NCBI RefSeq assembly: GCF_037975245.1
Contig: NC_092571.1
Location: forward strand, 1,344,501 to 1,408,500
DNA: 64,000 nt
Source of the DNA: Apostichopus japonicus
Lineage: Eukaryota > Echinodermata > Holothuroidea > Aspidochirotida > Stichopodidae
Reading direction: 5' to 3'
The notes beneath the pieces were generated by a model. The model searched no databases, had not been told where the DNA came from, and saw only the letters and a program-made list of their open reading frames with translations. Below are positions 34,901-49,700 of the stretch, piece after piece; position 1 is the stretch's first letter, and every line of letters starts with the position of its first letter. A program made the translations under genes and the position numbers.

Positions 34901-37900
34901 ATCAAGGAATTTCTACCATTTGAAATCAGATATAAGGAAACGTGGGCACTTAGAACAAACAAACCTTATCACACCCCATATCTCACAACTGAGGCAAATG
35001 GAACAAAGTTTTCATTTACTTAACAACAGGTCATTGTTAAGCAAAGATAAAACAATGGAAAACAATAATTACCTCTGCTAGTAACCAGGAGACAAGCACA
35101 GCACCTATAGGATTGCCACTTTTGGTCACCAACTTCTGCACTGGCCAAAGAATAGGACCTACAATGCAAAAGAATATAATAAATGAAATTAAAGAAAGAC
35201 ATAGATATGTACATGTAACATAGCAAAAGTGTACAACAAAGAAGCCACATTGAACAATGGCAAGATCTAGGCAGGGATGTGAAATAGCAATCTGGTCACA
35301 GCAATGGGAATTGAACGGCCAATCATATTTGTTTGTCTTAGGTTTGGTTCATGATCATAGCTACATGTCTACATGAAAGCCTTCCATAGTTCAATCCCTA
35401 TACATGTGTACATAAATGAGGTCTATATATGTCTACCTGAAAGCCTTCCATAGTTCAATCCCTATACATGTGTCCATAAATGAGGTCTATATGTCTACAT
35501 GAAAGCCTTCCATAGTTCAATCCCTATACATGTGTACATAAATGAGGTCTATATATGTCTACATGAAAGCCTTCTATAGGTCAATCCCTATACATGTGTA
35601 TATAAATGAGGTCTATATGTCTACATGAAAGCCTTCCATAGTTCAATCCCTATACATGTGTATATAAATGAGGTCTATATATGTCTACATGAAAGCCTTC
35701 TATAGGTCAATCCCTATACATGTGTACATAAATGAGGTCTATATGTCTACATGAAAGCCTTCTATAGGTCAATCCCTATACATGTGTACATAAATGAGGT
35801 CTATATATGTCTACATGAAAGCCTTCCATAGGTTAATCCCTATACATGTGTACATAAATGAGGTCTATATATGTCTACATGAAAGCCTTCCATAGTTCAA
35901 TCCCTATACATGTGTACATAAATGAGGTCTATATATGTCTACATGAAAGCCTTCCATAGTTCAATCCCTATACATGTGTACATAAATGAGGTCTATATAT
36001 GTCTACATAAAAGCCTTCTATAGGTCAATCCCTATACATGTGTACATAAATGAGGTCTATATGTCTACATGAAAGCCTTCTATAGGTCAATCCCTATACA
36101 TGTGTACATAAATGAGGTCTATATGTCTACATGAAAGCCTTCTATAGGTCAATCCCTATACATGTGTATATAAATGAGGTCTATATATGTCTACATGAAA
36201 GCCTTCCATAGTTCAATCCCTATACATGTGTACATAAATGAGGTCTATATATGTCTACATGAAAGCCTTCCATAGTTCAATCCCTATACATGTGTCCATA
36301 AATGAGGTCTATATGTCTACATGAAAGCCTTCTATAGGTCAATCCCTATACATGTGTACATAAATGAGGTCTATATATGTCTACATGAAAGCCTTCGATA
36401 GGTCAATCCCTATACATGTGTATATAAATGAGGTCTATATGTCTACATGAAAGCCTTCCATAGTTCAATCCCTATACATGTGTATATAAATGAGGTCTAT
36501 ATATGTCTACATGAAAGCCTTCCATAGTTCAATCCCTATACATGTGTACATAAATGAGGTCTATATATGTCTACATGAAAGCCTTCCATAGGTTAATCCC
36601 TATACATGTGTACATAAATGAGGTCTATATATGTCTACATGAAAGCCTTCCATAGTTCAAACCCTATACATGTGTTATAAATGAGGTCTATATATGTCTA
36701 CATGAAAGCCTTCCATAGTTCAATCCCTATACATGTGTATATAAATGAGGTCTATATATGTCTACATGAAAGCCTTCCATAGTTCAATCCCTATACATGT
36801 GTACATAAATGAGGTCTATATGTCACATGAAAGCCTTCTATAGGTCAATCCCTATACATGTGTATATAAATGAGGTCTATATATATATGTCTACCTGAAA
36901 GCTTTCCATAGGTCAATCCCTATACATGTGTACATAAATGAGGTCTATATATATATGTCTACCTGAAAGCCTTCTATAGGTCAATCCCTATACATGTGTA
37001 CATAAATGAGGTCTATATGTCTACATGAAAGCCTTCCATAGGTCAATCCCTATACATGTGTACATAAATGAGGTCTATATATGTCTACATGAAAGCCTTC
37101 CATAGTTCAATCCCTATACATGTGTACATAAATGAGGTCTATATGTCACATGAAAGCCTTCTATAGGTCAATCCCTATACATGTGTATATAAATGAGGTC
37201 TATATATATATGTCTACCTGAAAGCCTTCCATAGGTCAATCCCTATACATGTGTACATAAATGAGGTCTATATATATATGTCTACCTGAAAGCCTTCTAT
37301 AGGTCAATCCCTATACATGTGTACATAAATGAGGTCTATATGTCTACATGAAAGCCTTCCATAGGTCAATCCCTATACATGTGTACATAAATGAGGTCTA
37401 TATATGTCTACATGAAAGCCTTCCATAGGTCAATCCCTATACATGTGTACATAAATGAGGTCTATATATATATGTCTACATGAAAGCCTTCCATAGTTCA
37501 ATCCCTATACATGTGTATATAAATGAGGTCTATATATGTCTACATGAAAGTGTCTATCTAATGTGTCTATATTAATTGGCCTATAAAGGCTTGTCAAGAG
37601 TCAAACATGATATAAATCAGGCATTGTCTTTGTAGGTAATTGTAATCAAGGCGAGTTCTAACATGATTGTGTTTCATGTTGCTATGCTACTGGGTTGTCA
37701 TGGGACTGGAGTGTCACATGACTGCATACATGCGTGGGTGAATGCAACCACAACGTTATACTCACCAAATAGGCTATCATTGGCTAGCGCGATCAGTACT
37801 CTGGACGCACCGATCAGGGCACTTAAAGCTGCTGAAAGGGTTGAAGCAAATATGCCAATGGCCACCAGTACTGGACATAAATTTATATATTGAAGAAAAT

Positions 37901-40657
37901 TGTAATTATCCAAAAGAAGTTCCCTGTAAAAAAAAGGGGAGAAAATGTTTTTAAAATACAAGTCTGTTCATCCACATATTCTGATATCACCTACTACCCT
38001 TTGCAATATATATTTTTGGGTGATCAAACACAAATGATAGCTATTCTGTGGTACTATTATTGATCTGTACAGAGTTACACTTAGTAACATTACTTAATTG
38101 GTATTATAAGTACCACTGCGAGAATTTGTATCACAGTGTAGTACCTGTTACAATGTACATTGTAAAAGAAATACAAATTTACATCAGTTTGACGTTCCCA
38201 TGGGCGGGATGGACAATTTTCAAAACCATTGCCCAGAAAACCAAAACCCTGTTTGACCACCTTTTGATGGATTCTAGATTAGACAGAATTGTGTTTGTAT
38301 CTGAAAATAACTATAAGTGCATACTTATATCACCCAAAAAAAACCAATAAATGGAAAAATGTTAGTTTTAACATTCCGGGTTCCTAACACTTCATGTAGT
38401 TCCCTAACCGATATGCAGCTTAAATGAAACAAAGCAAACAAGATTTTGGTGTTCAATTTGTAATTTTCGACAGGATAGTTAACTTGAAAACCTGCGTAAC
38501 CAAAATTATACATGTAAATCCTTCAACAGGCTTCTTTAATTGGCCGATATTGACATAAAAATTGTCGGCTTACCTTGTGCACGTGAACGCAATCAGAAAG
38601 ATTAAGAAAATGTAGATAAGACCGGTGTAGGCCAGAGCACCTAAGGTCCCTACTGGAATGGCCTTGCTTGGGTTCTTGAGTTCCCCTGTGAACATACAAG
38701 AAAAGACAACTTGGTCAATCACAAGATGACCTTTGACCTTCACCGGTATACATTAGATGTCATGTTTTAGTCTATGTGGCAAAAACATTTCCCATCATTA
38801 TTGTCATTTTTTGAACCTGAGAACTAAACAGTTAGATATGACTGTTGGTTGTGAACCTTTTAGTGATGACCCTTGGGTGATGACCATTGGTAGTGGACTT
38901 TGGTGATGCAGTAATCTCCTGAGGTCATCAGTACTGACCTCATTATTTAAATATGCTCAGAAAGTAAATATTGCTTTAGGTAATTTCAAAGGGTAGAGAA
39001 TATCCAGAAGATGGATCTTTTCCAGATAACACCTATTCATAACATGCTAACAATTGCAATCAATACTAGTGACCATTTCATCATGTTAACATCAAACTTT
39101 TAAAATTGTTTTTCTCATACACAAACAATGTCAAATGAAAACTGTATTAATTTTTAGTCAAACTTGACAATTGATTATAGAAATAGTCTACAATATTTTC
39201 AATCTGTGAGAAATGCAAATTACTCACAAAGAGGAAGAAATATTAGTGTGTGAAAACAGTGCTTGCAGAATTATAGACATAGGGGGATAACTTTTTCCCC
39301 ATTTTTGTTCAGCGGTTTATAGAGCAAACCGTTAGTTTCACTCATCAGCAAAGGAGGATCATGTAAGTAACCTAAAAAATATATACTGGGTGGTTCATAT
39401 ATGTGATCAAACAATCAATATGGCACAGAGCTACTGAAATAGCTTTATCACTATGCCACCTTATCCTTATCACTATGCCACCTTTATCACTATGCCATCA
39501 GCCACTATGCCACCAGCATAACAAAGAGGGCAGGAGGATAGAGAGGTGGGGGGGGGACTGGACTCACCTGATAGATTAGCGCCTGCCATGATACCCACAC
39601 AACCATTGAAGATCACAGCAAATACAGAAACAAATGATTGAACTTTCATTGTAGAATGATCAATTGTGTAATTACCTGTAGAAAATATAAAGAATGGGAA
39701 GGAAAAAGGATTAAAAGAGAAAATGGTATGTCATTAATCTCAATCATATCTGAAGCCCACCCATTAGGGCTCTGTTTATTCACTCTTAAAGACATCAGGA
39801 CTGGATTAGAGAAGAGTGAAAGCAGGGAGGAGTGGTTGGGGAGGGGTGGGGGGTGGGGGAGGGGGGTGACTCTCTTAATATGTATCAGTGATTTATAAAA
39901 TATGACACAACAAAGCAGTGCAATCTATAGGTGATTTGCTATCACAGTCCAACCCCACACACCTTGTCAAACAACTCATATGAAGCTATATATATATATA
40001 TATATATGCACTTAATCATCTACCTCACTACACATTAGAACGTTTTAGCACTGGGCCCTCGTTCCCCGGGCACCACCCACTTACACCTCCTTCTGAATCT
40101 ACTACCCAGGAAGAAAACTACACTTACTGAACAAATTATCTTTGAATGTGTCGACTTTAAATTCCCAAAAATTACTGGTTTGGTTATTTACAAGCAACGA
40201 TACTTACCTGTCTCCCACTCCACATCGCACTTTCCCATCTACGTAACTACACATTGGAACATTTTAGCACTGGGCCCACTCTCCCGGGCACCACCCACTT
40301 ACACCTCCTTCTGAATCTACTACACAGGAAGAAAACTACACTTACTGAACAAGTTATCTCTGAATGTGTCGACATTAAAGCCAGTATAGCCAATGACGAG
40401 ATCGGGTTTGGCAAAGACGAAGCTAACGATCGACGAGATGATCGAGGCCATGACGGTGAGAAAGATGATGAGTTGAGTTTTGGCGAACATTTGTGCCCCG
40501 ATGATACAGACCAGCAGGCATACGAACAGTACAGCAGAGTTGTAGGCGAATGTATACCATTGGCCTGCTGGTAACTGGAAGGTACTATTGCTGGTATAAA
40601 ACCCTGAAAACGACAGAATGATAGACTGTCAGGAGCAATACAGTATATATATATATA

Positions 40658-40737
<80 letters not shown>

Positions 40738-43700
40738 TATAGATATTTATATGCATAGCGAATAATTGTATCCTGAAGGTGTATATACACGGTTGCTATG
40801 TTTCAATATTAGTTTTGTGACGACCTCAACTCGTGCTCTCCAAAATTTTGTCAGTGGTTCAATGAACATCCTAGAATAAAAGTGGAAAACACTGGTATGT
40901 ATTAAGGGTGTAAAGAAAGATTGTGAGCAAGTCATTCTCTGTACTACTAAAAACACACAATATAAATCTAATAAAACAGTTAACTATTCCAAAGGGTTTT
41001 AAGGGTAAAATCCTGTTCGATATGGAGAGGTTGAATGTGTTTGTAATCAGGCTTGAATTGTACACTGACCTGTTTCTCCAAAGTTGTCTGTAAGAGCCTC
41101 TGTGAATCCTATGCAGTAGAGCGAAGAGGAGAAGATGCTGGCGATAAAGAACATGACTCCAATACTTCCTCCAAGCTCTGGGCCTAATGCACGGCTGATC
41201 ATAACTGGAGAAGTTTGTCAAGGTTAATCTTACTGATCTTCTGAAACTACTTACAAAAATCCTGAGTAGAAAACTTAAAACATTACAGCATTGGCAAAGA
41301 ATTCCACGTTACGGTTCTGTTAATTATGCCGAGAGTCAAGTCTCTATGGAAATTACTTTCTTCTTAATGTTTTCATGTACCTGTATAACAACTAAATCAC
41401 TCTAGATAACTATATCACTTATCCTCTTCCCCCCCCCCCTCCAGAAATTTTGGTCCAAGTGCCACCATTGGTAATTTTTCATGGTACATTGTGTATACAT
41501 ATGGCAATCCCAATTCACTCCATCATTGGCCCCATTAGCACCCTACCCCCACCCCCCTTCCCCATCCTCACCTTCATCTCACCCCAAATGTTGTGCAAGT
41601 AAACTTTGATATATGAAACAATAATGGTTATGAAAAATACCCTGAATAATACATAATCAACAACCTTTCTAATGCTAATACCACTCTATACTATACTCTC
41701 ACATCATGCTACAAAGTACTTGTACCGACAGTTTGAACAGTTTTATAACCTTTCTCTGATTCTAATGCTAATACCACTCTATACCATACTCTCACATCAT
41801 GCTACAAAGTACTTGTACCGACAGCTTGAACAGTTTTATAACCTTTCTCTGATTCTAATGCTAATACCACTCTATACTGTCCCCTCATATCATGCTTCAA
41901 AGCACTTGTACAAGCAGTATGAACAGTTCCTAACCTTTCTCTGATGCTAATGCTAATACCACTCTATACTGTCCTCTCATATCATGCTTCAAAGCACTCG
42001 TACAAGCAGTATGAACAGTTCTTAACCTTTCTCTGATTCTAATGCTAATACCACTCTATACTGTCCTCTCACATCATGCTACAAAGTACTTGTACCGACA
42101 GCTTGAACAGTTTTATAACCTTTCTCTGATTCTAATGCTAATACCACTCTATACTGTCCCCTCATATCATGCTTCAAAGCACTTGTACAAGCAGTATGAA
42201 CAGTTCCTAACCTTTCTCTGATTCTAATGCTAATACCACTCTATACTGTCCTCTCATATCATGCTTCAAAGCACTCGTACAAGCAGTATGAACAGTTCTT
42301 AACCTTTCTCTGATTCTAATGCTAATACCACTCTATACTGTCCTCTCATATCATGCTTCAAAGCACTCGTACAAGCAGTATGAACAGTTCCTAACCTTTC
42401 TCTAATTCTAATGCTAATACCACTCTATACTGTCCTCTCATATCATGCTTCAAAGCACTCACACTGACAGTATGAACATTTCCTAACCTTTATCTAATTA
42501 TAATGCTAATACCACTCTATACTGTCCTCTCATATCATGCTAAAGAGCACTCGTACTGAAAGTTTGAACAGTTATCTGAGAGATTATTATCATACTGCTC
42601 ATACTGTCAGTTCAAGCACTCTCAGCAGGACATGAAAGTATGTATAGAAATTTGTCCCGACTGGGTGCACAGGACATTTTAAGGAAAAGAATAATAAGAA
42701 CACATTTTAATTTTAATTATGAATATTCAAAAGGATACAATAGGCTCCTCCTCCTTCAACTGCACCATTTGTTGAAATTGCTGACAGTGAGAGGGATGTA
42801 AGTGTGACAATACAGTATCCTAACAAGAACATCCCAAAGGACTCCAAGACCCCTCCTTGACCTACGGCAAATCCTGAAATGAGTTACAAGAAGACAAAAA
42901 ATTTACAGATTTTTTTTACAAAATTGGTTTATATTATCAACCAGTATTCACATTTTTTTTTAATTAGTATTTAATGCTGTACAATATATAATAAGCTGAA
43001 TTCCTCAATCGTTTTGCTAATATCATTCACTTTTCACATAAACAATTAGTTCAACCAAGTAGGAACTAGTGCTGATAGTCGACTCTATCTTTTGTAGTCG
43101 ATTAATCGCATAGCTATTCTCAGTTATGACATCAATAGATTTTCTTCCATTGTGACTTTGCATAAATGATGAGAAAAGTCTTGAAGAACTCTTAGGATGT
43201 AAAATTTTGTTGGGAGAGAAATGTCTGTTTACTTGCATTTTTAAAGACCATTCTGTGTAACAATAACTTAGACGTTATCTGTAGTTTCCTGAATTGTACT
43301 ATTAAATTATATTGGAACCAAATATGAATCACAAATCAGAATGTTTTCTGTGCGCTACGAATGCCTAAAACATAGGAGCTTATGTAAGGGGGGGGGGGGG
43401 AGACCGGCCCTCTAAACCCCATCCAGAGTGCCAGACCCTGGCCGGTTACACGCTGCCCTCCGCAAAATCTAATTTAGGCCCAGCCAGTAAGAAAGTGGCC
43501 CTAGCTACAACCCTGGTTACAAGGAAGGGTAGAGGCATGCTTTCTGATACAAGATGCACAATGGTAACCAGAAATTATAGGAGTGCATAAGTAGAGAGGA
43601 GATATGTAAGCTAGAAACCTACATTCTTCAGTGCCTCTGTAAAATGTAAAGTCACTTGATGAGTATTTAAGTAGCAAAACTATCACTTGAAAGCAAGAGA

Positions 43701-46700
43701 GAGATGAACAGGCAGTACAGTATGCTAGCAAACTGGCAATATAAAGTGTGTATTAATAATAATAATCATAAAATAGTACTTAATTGTGTATCAAGGTGGC
43801 TGTGTGTCATTAACTGGACATCAGTGAGTATTACAGTGTGCATGCCTCCAGTGGGTACAAATTTGTATAGATTTGAACTTTGCACAGTAATCTTGAGGTA
43901 ACTAAAAGTTGTTTCATAAGTAGATACTGTTTTTGCTACCACCCTATGTATACATAAAAATATTATCAATCCTTGCATTTGTATAGCATGTTTACATACA
44001 AGCTTTGTATAAAACAAGATAATTGTCAACCTTCCAGATAAAAGAAATACTTGTCACATGTTCTCTACACTCGAAATTTAAAATGTAGTTATATAGCTAT
44101 TAGTATTATTATCCCATATACCTGTTTGTACATAAAAATAAAAGTCTCTCTGGATAATCAGTACATTTATGTATACATCTGATATTTTACAAAATAGGTT
44201 GTTTGAGGTAAAAACAGCAAATTTGGTTGTTCCCAGAAATATTGCAGAACAACAGAGAACAACCAATATATACACTTTGGTTAATACAACACCAGAATCA
44301 TACAGTAGGCCTACTCGTGCTATTTTTTTTTTAAATTTATAAATTACTTCCTAAGTGCCAGAGGGTGATACCAATTCATTACTGTTTCTTCGTATTTGGG
44401 GGGGGGGGGGGGGGAGGAGGGAATACAGACTTTACAAAGCAATATCAAATTTGATGTAAACAACAACAGGTTGTCCACTGAATCTGCAAAGCTTGAAGTC
44501 ATTTGTCCCATCAGAAATTTGGTTGTCTTTATCAAAAAATTGCACTGTTTTTAATATCAATTAACACATCATAAATGTTACCAGGTTTCTTAGGCTACAG
44601 AGAACAGTCCAGATTGGACCCTTGAGGTTGGGAATGAACTGACTGTAGGGTAAGGAAGGTATTTAACAGAATGAAATCTAATAAGGAAGGAGGAAGGGGA
44701 GGGGGGGGGAGGGAAGGGAATTCAATTTCCTTCTAACATACTGTATCTACTGAAAAGGTCTCGGTTGAGTTTTCAGGCTGAAATGATTACCGAGCAGATT
44801 AAGCAACAGTTATTTCAGCCTTGGTTTCTATAACATTCATTCGTGCCTGATCCATTTAGATGCATACAGCCACAAGTGTAGACACAGTACAGTGACACAG
44901 TACACAGTAAAGTACAGTACAGTTGTGACACAGAACAGTAGGCACATTTGAACCGAAAACAAAAAATATCTCACCTAATCTCAAAAATAAAATACCGCTG
45001 AATATGGCGAGAATACATGGCAAGAATACACCAATCATCATCGACAACTTCGTCGAGTCCTCTTTCGGCTTTGGTTTCGGGGAAGGAGCGACGCCCTCGA
45101 CTGAGTTATCGAATTTGGAGTATCGTATACTCTCGTCAAGATCAAAGAGAAGGAGTCGCTGGCCTTTCGAATCTGCCATTTTTAATTCTTAATATATTTC
45201 TGTTTCTATGATTACAGATAAGCTAGACAAAATACTACAAATATTCTCCAAATGTGTTGAAAGTGACGAGATTGATCTTTCATTTGATAAATTTCTTCAC
45301 TTTCTGCCTCCAGATTAAGTCTTTCAGTTGTGATAAATCCCAAGGAATATCTGGAACACCGCATCAGGTGAACGATAGCAAACGCCGATCGATATCTCTC
45401 ACTCTTTCTTTCTAAGCGCAGCTGTTATCCTGACATTTGCACAAAAGCATAGACAACTAAAAGACACTGAAATCAGACGGACCAAAAATAGCTATCCTTG
45501 GACAGTGTTAACATCACATTAAAAATCTGCACCACAAGAAATACTGTAAAGCCAGCCTCCGAATCAAATAAATCTGTTACATCAGCGAGTTCGGGGATGA
45601 CGTTCGCATAACGGATATATGACAACCTTCGAAAGTGAGCACAGAAATTTGATACAGGCCGATGAGGAAGCTATAAAATGGCACACTAATTCATTCAGCC
45701 TACCGTCCAGGTAGTGTGATGTATAGAACTATCAGTCCTACCTATAGCTATTACTGGCATATAATGCAAACATCGAGATATTATAAGGCAAGTAGAAAAG
45801 TGAACTTGGTTCCACACTGGGAATGAGATTGAATGGTGAGGACGTTAAATGTCACACACGCTTGGAGTACCGACTTTTGTCTAGTGACCTACAGCCTTCT
45901 CACAAAGGACATGTTCAGTGATGCATGGAGGGTTCTTGTGTTTATTAGGTTACCCGTAGTTACAGTACAAGGGGGGTGGGTGGGTGGTACTATACGTCCC
46001 TATGGTTCCGATGATATGGTAACCCTATATTCTGTGGCAGAGGACAGTTCTCTCCTTCCAATTTGAAAAACGAATTGTCAAATCTTTTGAAGACAATAAA
46101 TCTCCCACACAGGTTTGAGTTCAACGGTAGTACTTTATCCTCAGTAAGCTTCAGACACTGAAGCGAAAATGGCAAAATATGTACTTCAAAGTGCTGACTC
46201 TGACAGCATAGATCAGAAAACTGCGACTTGTCAAACGACAAGACTTAATATCTATGTTGATATTTAGAAGGTATCCATTCCTTGAGAATAAAGAACACAC
46301 AAAGCACACTGTTTGTCCGACGACGTAGAAAAACTTGTAATTATAACCAAACAGTACAGTAGCCAAGTGAGATAAGAACCACTGCAATATATAGTACCAT
46401 TTCTGGTGTTGAGACCTCCCCCTTTGGTCTTGTTAATCAAACAAACTGTTTCCATACTGATTTCCTCAAAGCATAGAAAGGCCGGTGTTAGTCAGTGGAT
46501 AGATACTGACTGTTACACAGCTGATCGTTCATCACATGTTCGCTGCACAAACAACCGTATGCTGCATGAGTCATACAGACAGTACTGAGTACAGTGCAGG
46601 ACAGGCAAAATGAATTGATAATTATATTCAGTGGCTCAGACTAAAGCTGTGAGGAATATACTTAAAGTGATGTAGAGTAGGTCTACGTATCCTACTGTAG

Positions 46701-49700
46701 TATATATCTGCCTGGTTACTATTTATGTGCTTCACTGGGTGAAGAGAGAAGCACAGCAAATTAGTACTTTGCAAAATGAATCGATGATTATATACGGTAG
46801 CTCAAACTACTGTAAGCAGAGAGGAATATGTAAGAGATATAGTGGACCTTTGTCAATCTGCATGGTTACTGCATATATATGTGTTCCACTCATGACGTCA
46901 ACACAAGACTGCTTCAGGCAAGGTTAATTGAACAATTTAATATATTCAGTACTCTAGAAGATGCAGTCTTGAGAATGTATTTAATGCAACATCAAGGATG
47001 GATCTTTCTAATCCTGATGCTTGCTATCCGCTCCACTCATATCGAAAGTTAGAGGAGTTTTCACAATGAATTCATTATTATATTCAGTAGGTTTGACTTC
47101 ACAGCCAGGAGAATATACTCAAAGCAACATACTGGATCTTGTTCATCTGCATTTGGTTTTGCTGTCTATCTGCACTTCTCATAAAGAGTGAACGTGACCT
47201 TTAAAAATGGAATTGAACATGATAAATATTCAATACTTTGGGCTACACAGCGGGGAGAATATATTTACTAACCAGTACCTAACCTATACTGCCTATAGAT
47301 GTTTCACTCATGACGAAACAGGACTTGACAAAGTAAATTTATCATATTCAATACTTAAATTCAGACAGAAAGTCAGGGATATCTAAAGGGGTTGGTGGTG
47401 CAGGGGGTTGTGGGGGGGGGAGGGTATAGTGTGGTCTCATTACACGGTTATAACCAATGTATGCCAATCATACTGACTGCAGGAAACTTGACAAACTTAA
47501 TTGATAATGACAAACTTAATCGATAATGATAAACTTAATTGATAATGACAAACTTAATTTATAATTCAATCGTGAAAAGTTTCTGACAAGAGTAAATGGT
47601 GAGTGGTAGTTGAGGGACACATTTTAAAGCAATACAGTCTATATAGATGTAACATTATAATTTATGAATATTCATTATACATCTGTTTTGATATTACTAT
47701 TTATTAATAAAGCAAGAGCACTTGTATATATAACTCATTCTCAGTCCCCTGCTCTTTCAGCAATAGCCTATACCAGGCTGTCTTGAGGTAAATCTTAATT
47801 CTAATCTTCTGTAATATGTTTTGAGGGTACATTAATATTAAGTAAGTGGTATTAACGTACAATAACTTTCTTCATTATTTCTGTACCTTGTTTTCCCCCT
47901 GAACCTTCAAGTTTATAAGTCATAACAATGAGTGTGAGTTTTCTCTATTGTCAAGGTTATAAAAATGATAACGTGTGCAAAGTATTTTGTGACTTTTGCA
48001 AGTTCATACAGAAAATATTGCTATGGTATCAGTACTACAGTAATAAACAACACTACTCGACGACCGTTACTAAGAGACCGGTTTCACTTTCCTTGTCTCC
48101 ATGTCAAAGAAGTGATTGTTTATATGGCAACAGACCAGTCTCGAAAGGTGAAATATTGCTGACTTGACCATACATCTTACTAGATACTTGATGATTAGCA
48201 ATTTAGCGCAATCTGCATAATATTAGACAATAGAATATTTTATATTCGTTGACTAGTGTAGAGTTAACAGCTGATAAATGGTGCAGGGTTGTATTTAAAC
48301 CAGTTTTATTGAGTTGCTTTAGATATTTCAATTTTTTTTTTTTTTTTTCCAGGACTAGAATCCTAAAATCAATGCTGGTTTGAAGATCATTTCAGCTAAT
48401 GACAAAAGCCTAAAGCATTTTGAAAAAATATTTGAATTTCTTTTTTCCCATTGTGATTCACAGTCATACTGATAAAAGATGAAAAGCTGAGAATGGAAAT
48501 CAAATTCGTAAATCACTTGATCATTAATTAACCTTCTGTGCTGTAGATGAAACAAACCTACTGCACTAAAGATGTTAAAATTTCAAATTGATCAAATGAA
48601 AGGCAAGGTAGAATCAGGATGCTAAGGTTGTGGGGAGACAGGTAAGCAAAGTAAATTCTTTGATTCACTGGATTTTAGGATAAACTGGGTGGCTCTCAAA
48701 GTGTCATATAATTAATTAATATAATTTTCTACCCTAATTAAATCCTCTAGAGGTTACATTCAATCATATCTTCGTGTTAGGGAATAAATCTACTGAGAAG
48801 GAACTTTCCAACTTCAAGTCTAGAATATTTTTCTCTTCCACTGGTTGCCCGTCACCAGAATATCTAGGCTTTAAATAATACTTGGAAGGCTTTAAAATGC
48901 AAAATTTCCACCAAATACCCAAAAGCTGCACCGTCTATGGTATGTCAGAGTGCATATGTTAAGGGGAGACAGGTAAGAGAGGCGTGAAGGTAATTTTCAT
49001 CCAGCATGGAATAGATCAGTCCAGGATATAGTCCATATGGTTTCACTATCTCACATTGTAAGAAGTCACATGAAGGCAATTGCAATAGTGTCACACATGT
49101 ACAGAGATCTACCAATTTACTTACATTTGGCAGTCCTTTTCCTATCAAAGTGGATTTCCTCATCTAACGGTACAACTGCAGGGCTAGCTAGCTCCAGTAT
49201 AGCTACATGATATCTTTGAAAAATAGTTATCCATAATAAATACACTTCCCTTCAATACAGTACTTAGTTGGCTGGATAAGGCAATGTCCCAACAATCATC
49301 TTTTCAGAGCAAGGCAGGCCAAATGGGCAATATAGTTGTGTAACAGTAAGAGGGCCTGATGTTTCGATCCTAGCAGGATCTTCTTCAAAGGCTGAATGAC
49401 AAGTTACAGTAACAGAAGGGATAAATACATACACAGAGCACAGACAGGTTAATGAGCCGGGTGAACACAAAAGAGAAAGATGTAAGAGGATTAGTAGACA
49501 AGGGAAGGAGAGAAGAAAGAAACCAACAGGGGGAGGAGGAGAGGTTATTACAATTCACTCTAATTCCAAGGCAGGCAAATGATCAATATAGTTAACACAT
49601 ACAGTAGACAAATATTGTCTTACTTCTTTTTTTGCTGTTGAATTTTTTCGAACGATTGCAGATGCTATGAAAGGCATCACTGTTGACAGTGTGGGATTGT

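Noticed and set aside
35370-37555. CRISPR-like appearance of regularly spaced repeats
   Set aside because: The whole unit is repeated without unique spacers and the DNA is eukaryotic; it is a satellite.
40247-40756. 169-residue minus-strand frame
   Set aside because: It is an off-frame reading of SLC12A9 exon 4 extended through the TA/TATATG microsatellite.
41672-41944. 90-residue plus-strand frame with internal repeats
   Set aside because: It comes from the 92-bp intronic array, whose period is not kept in frame over all units.
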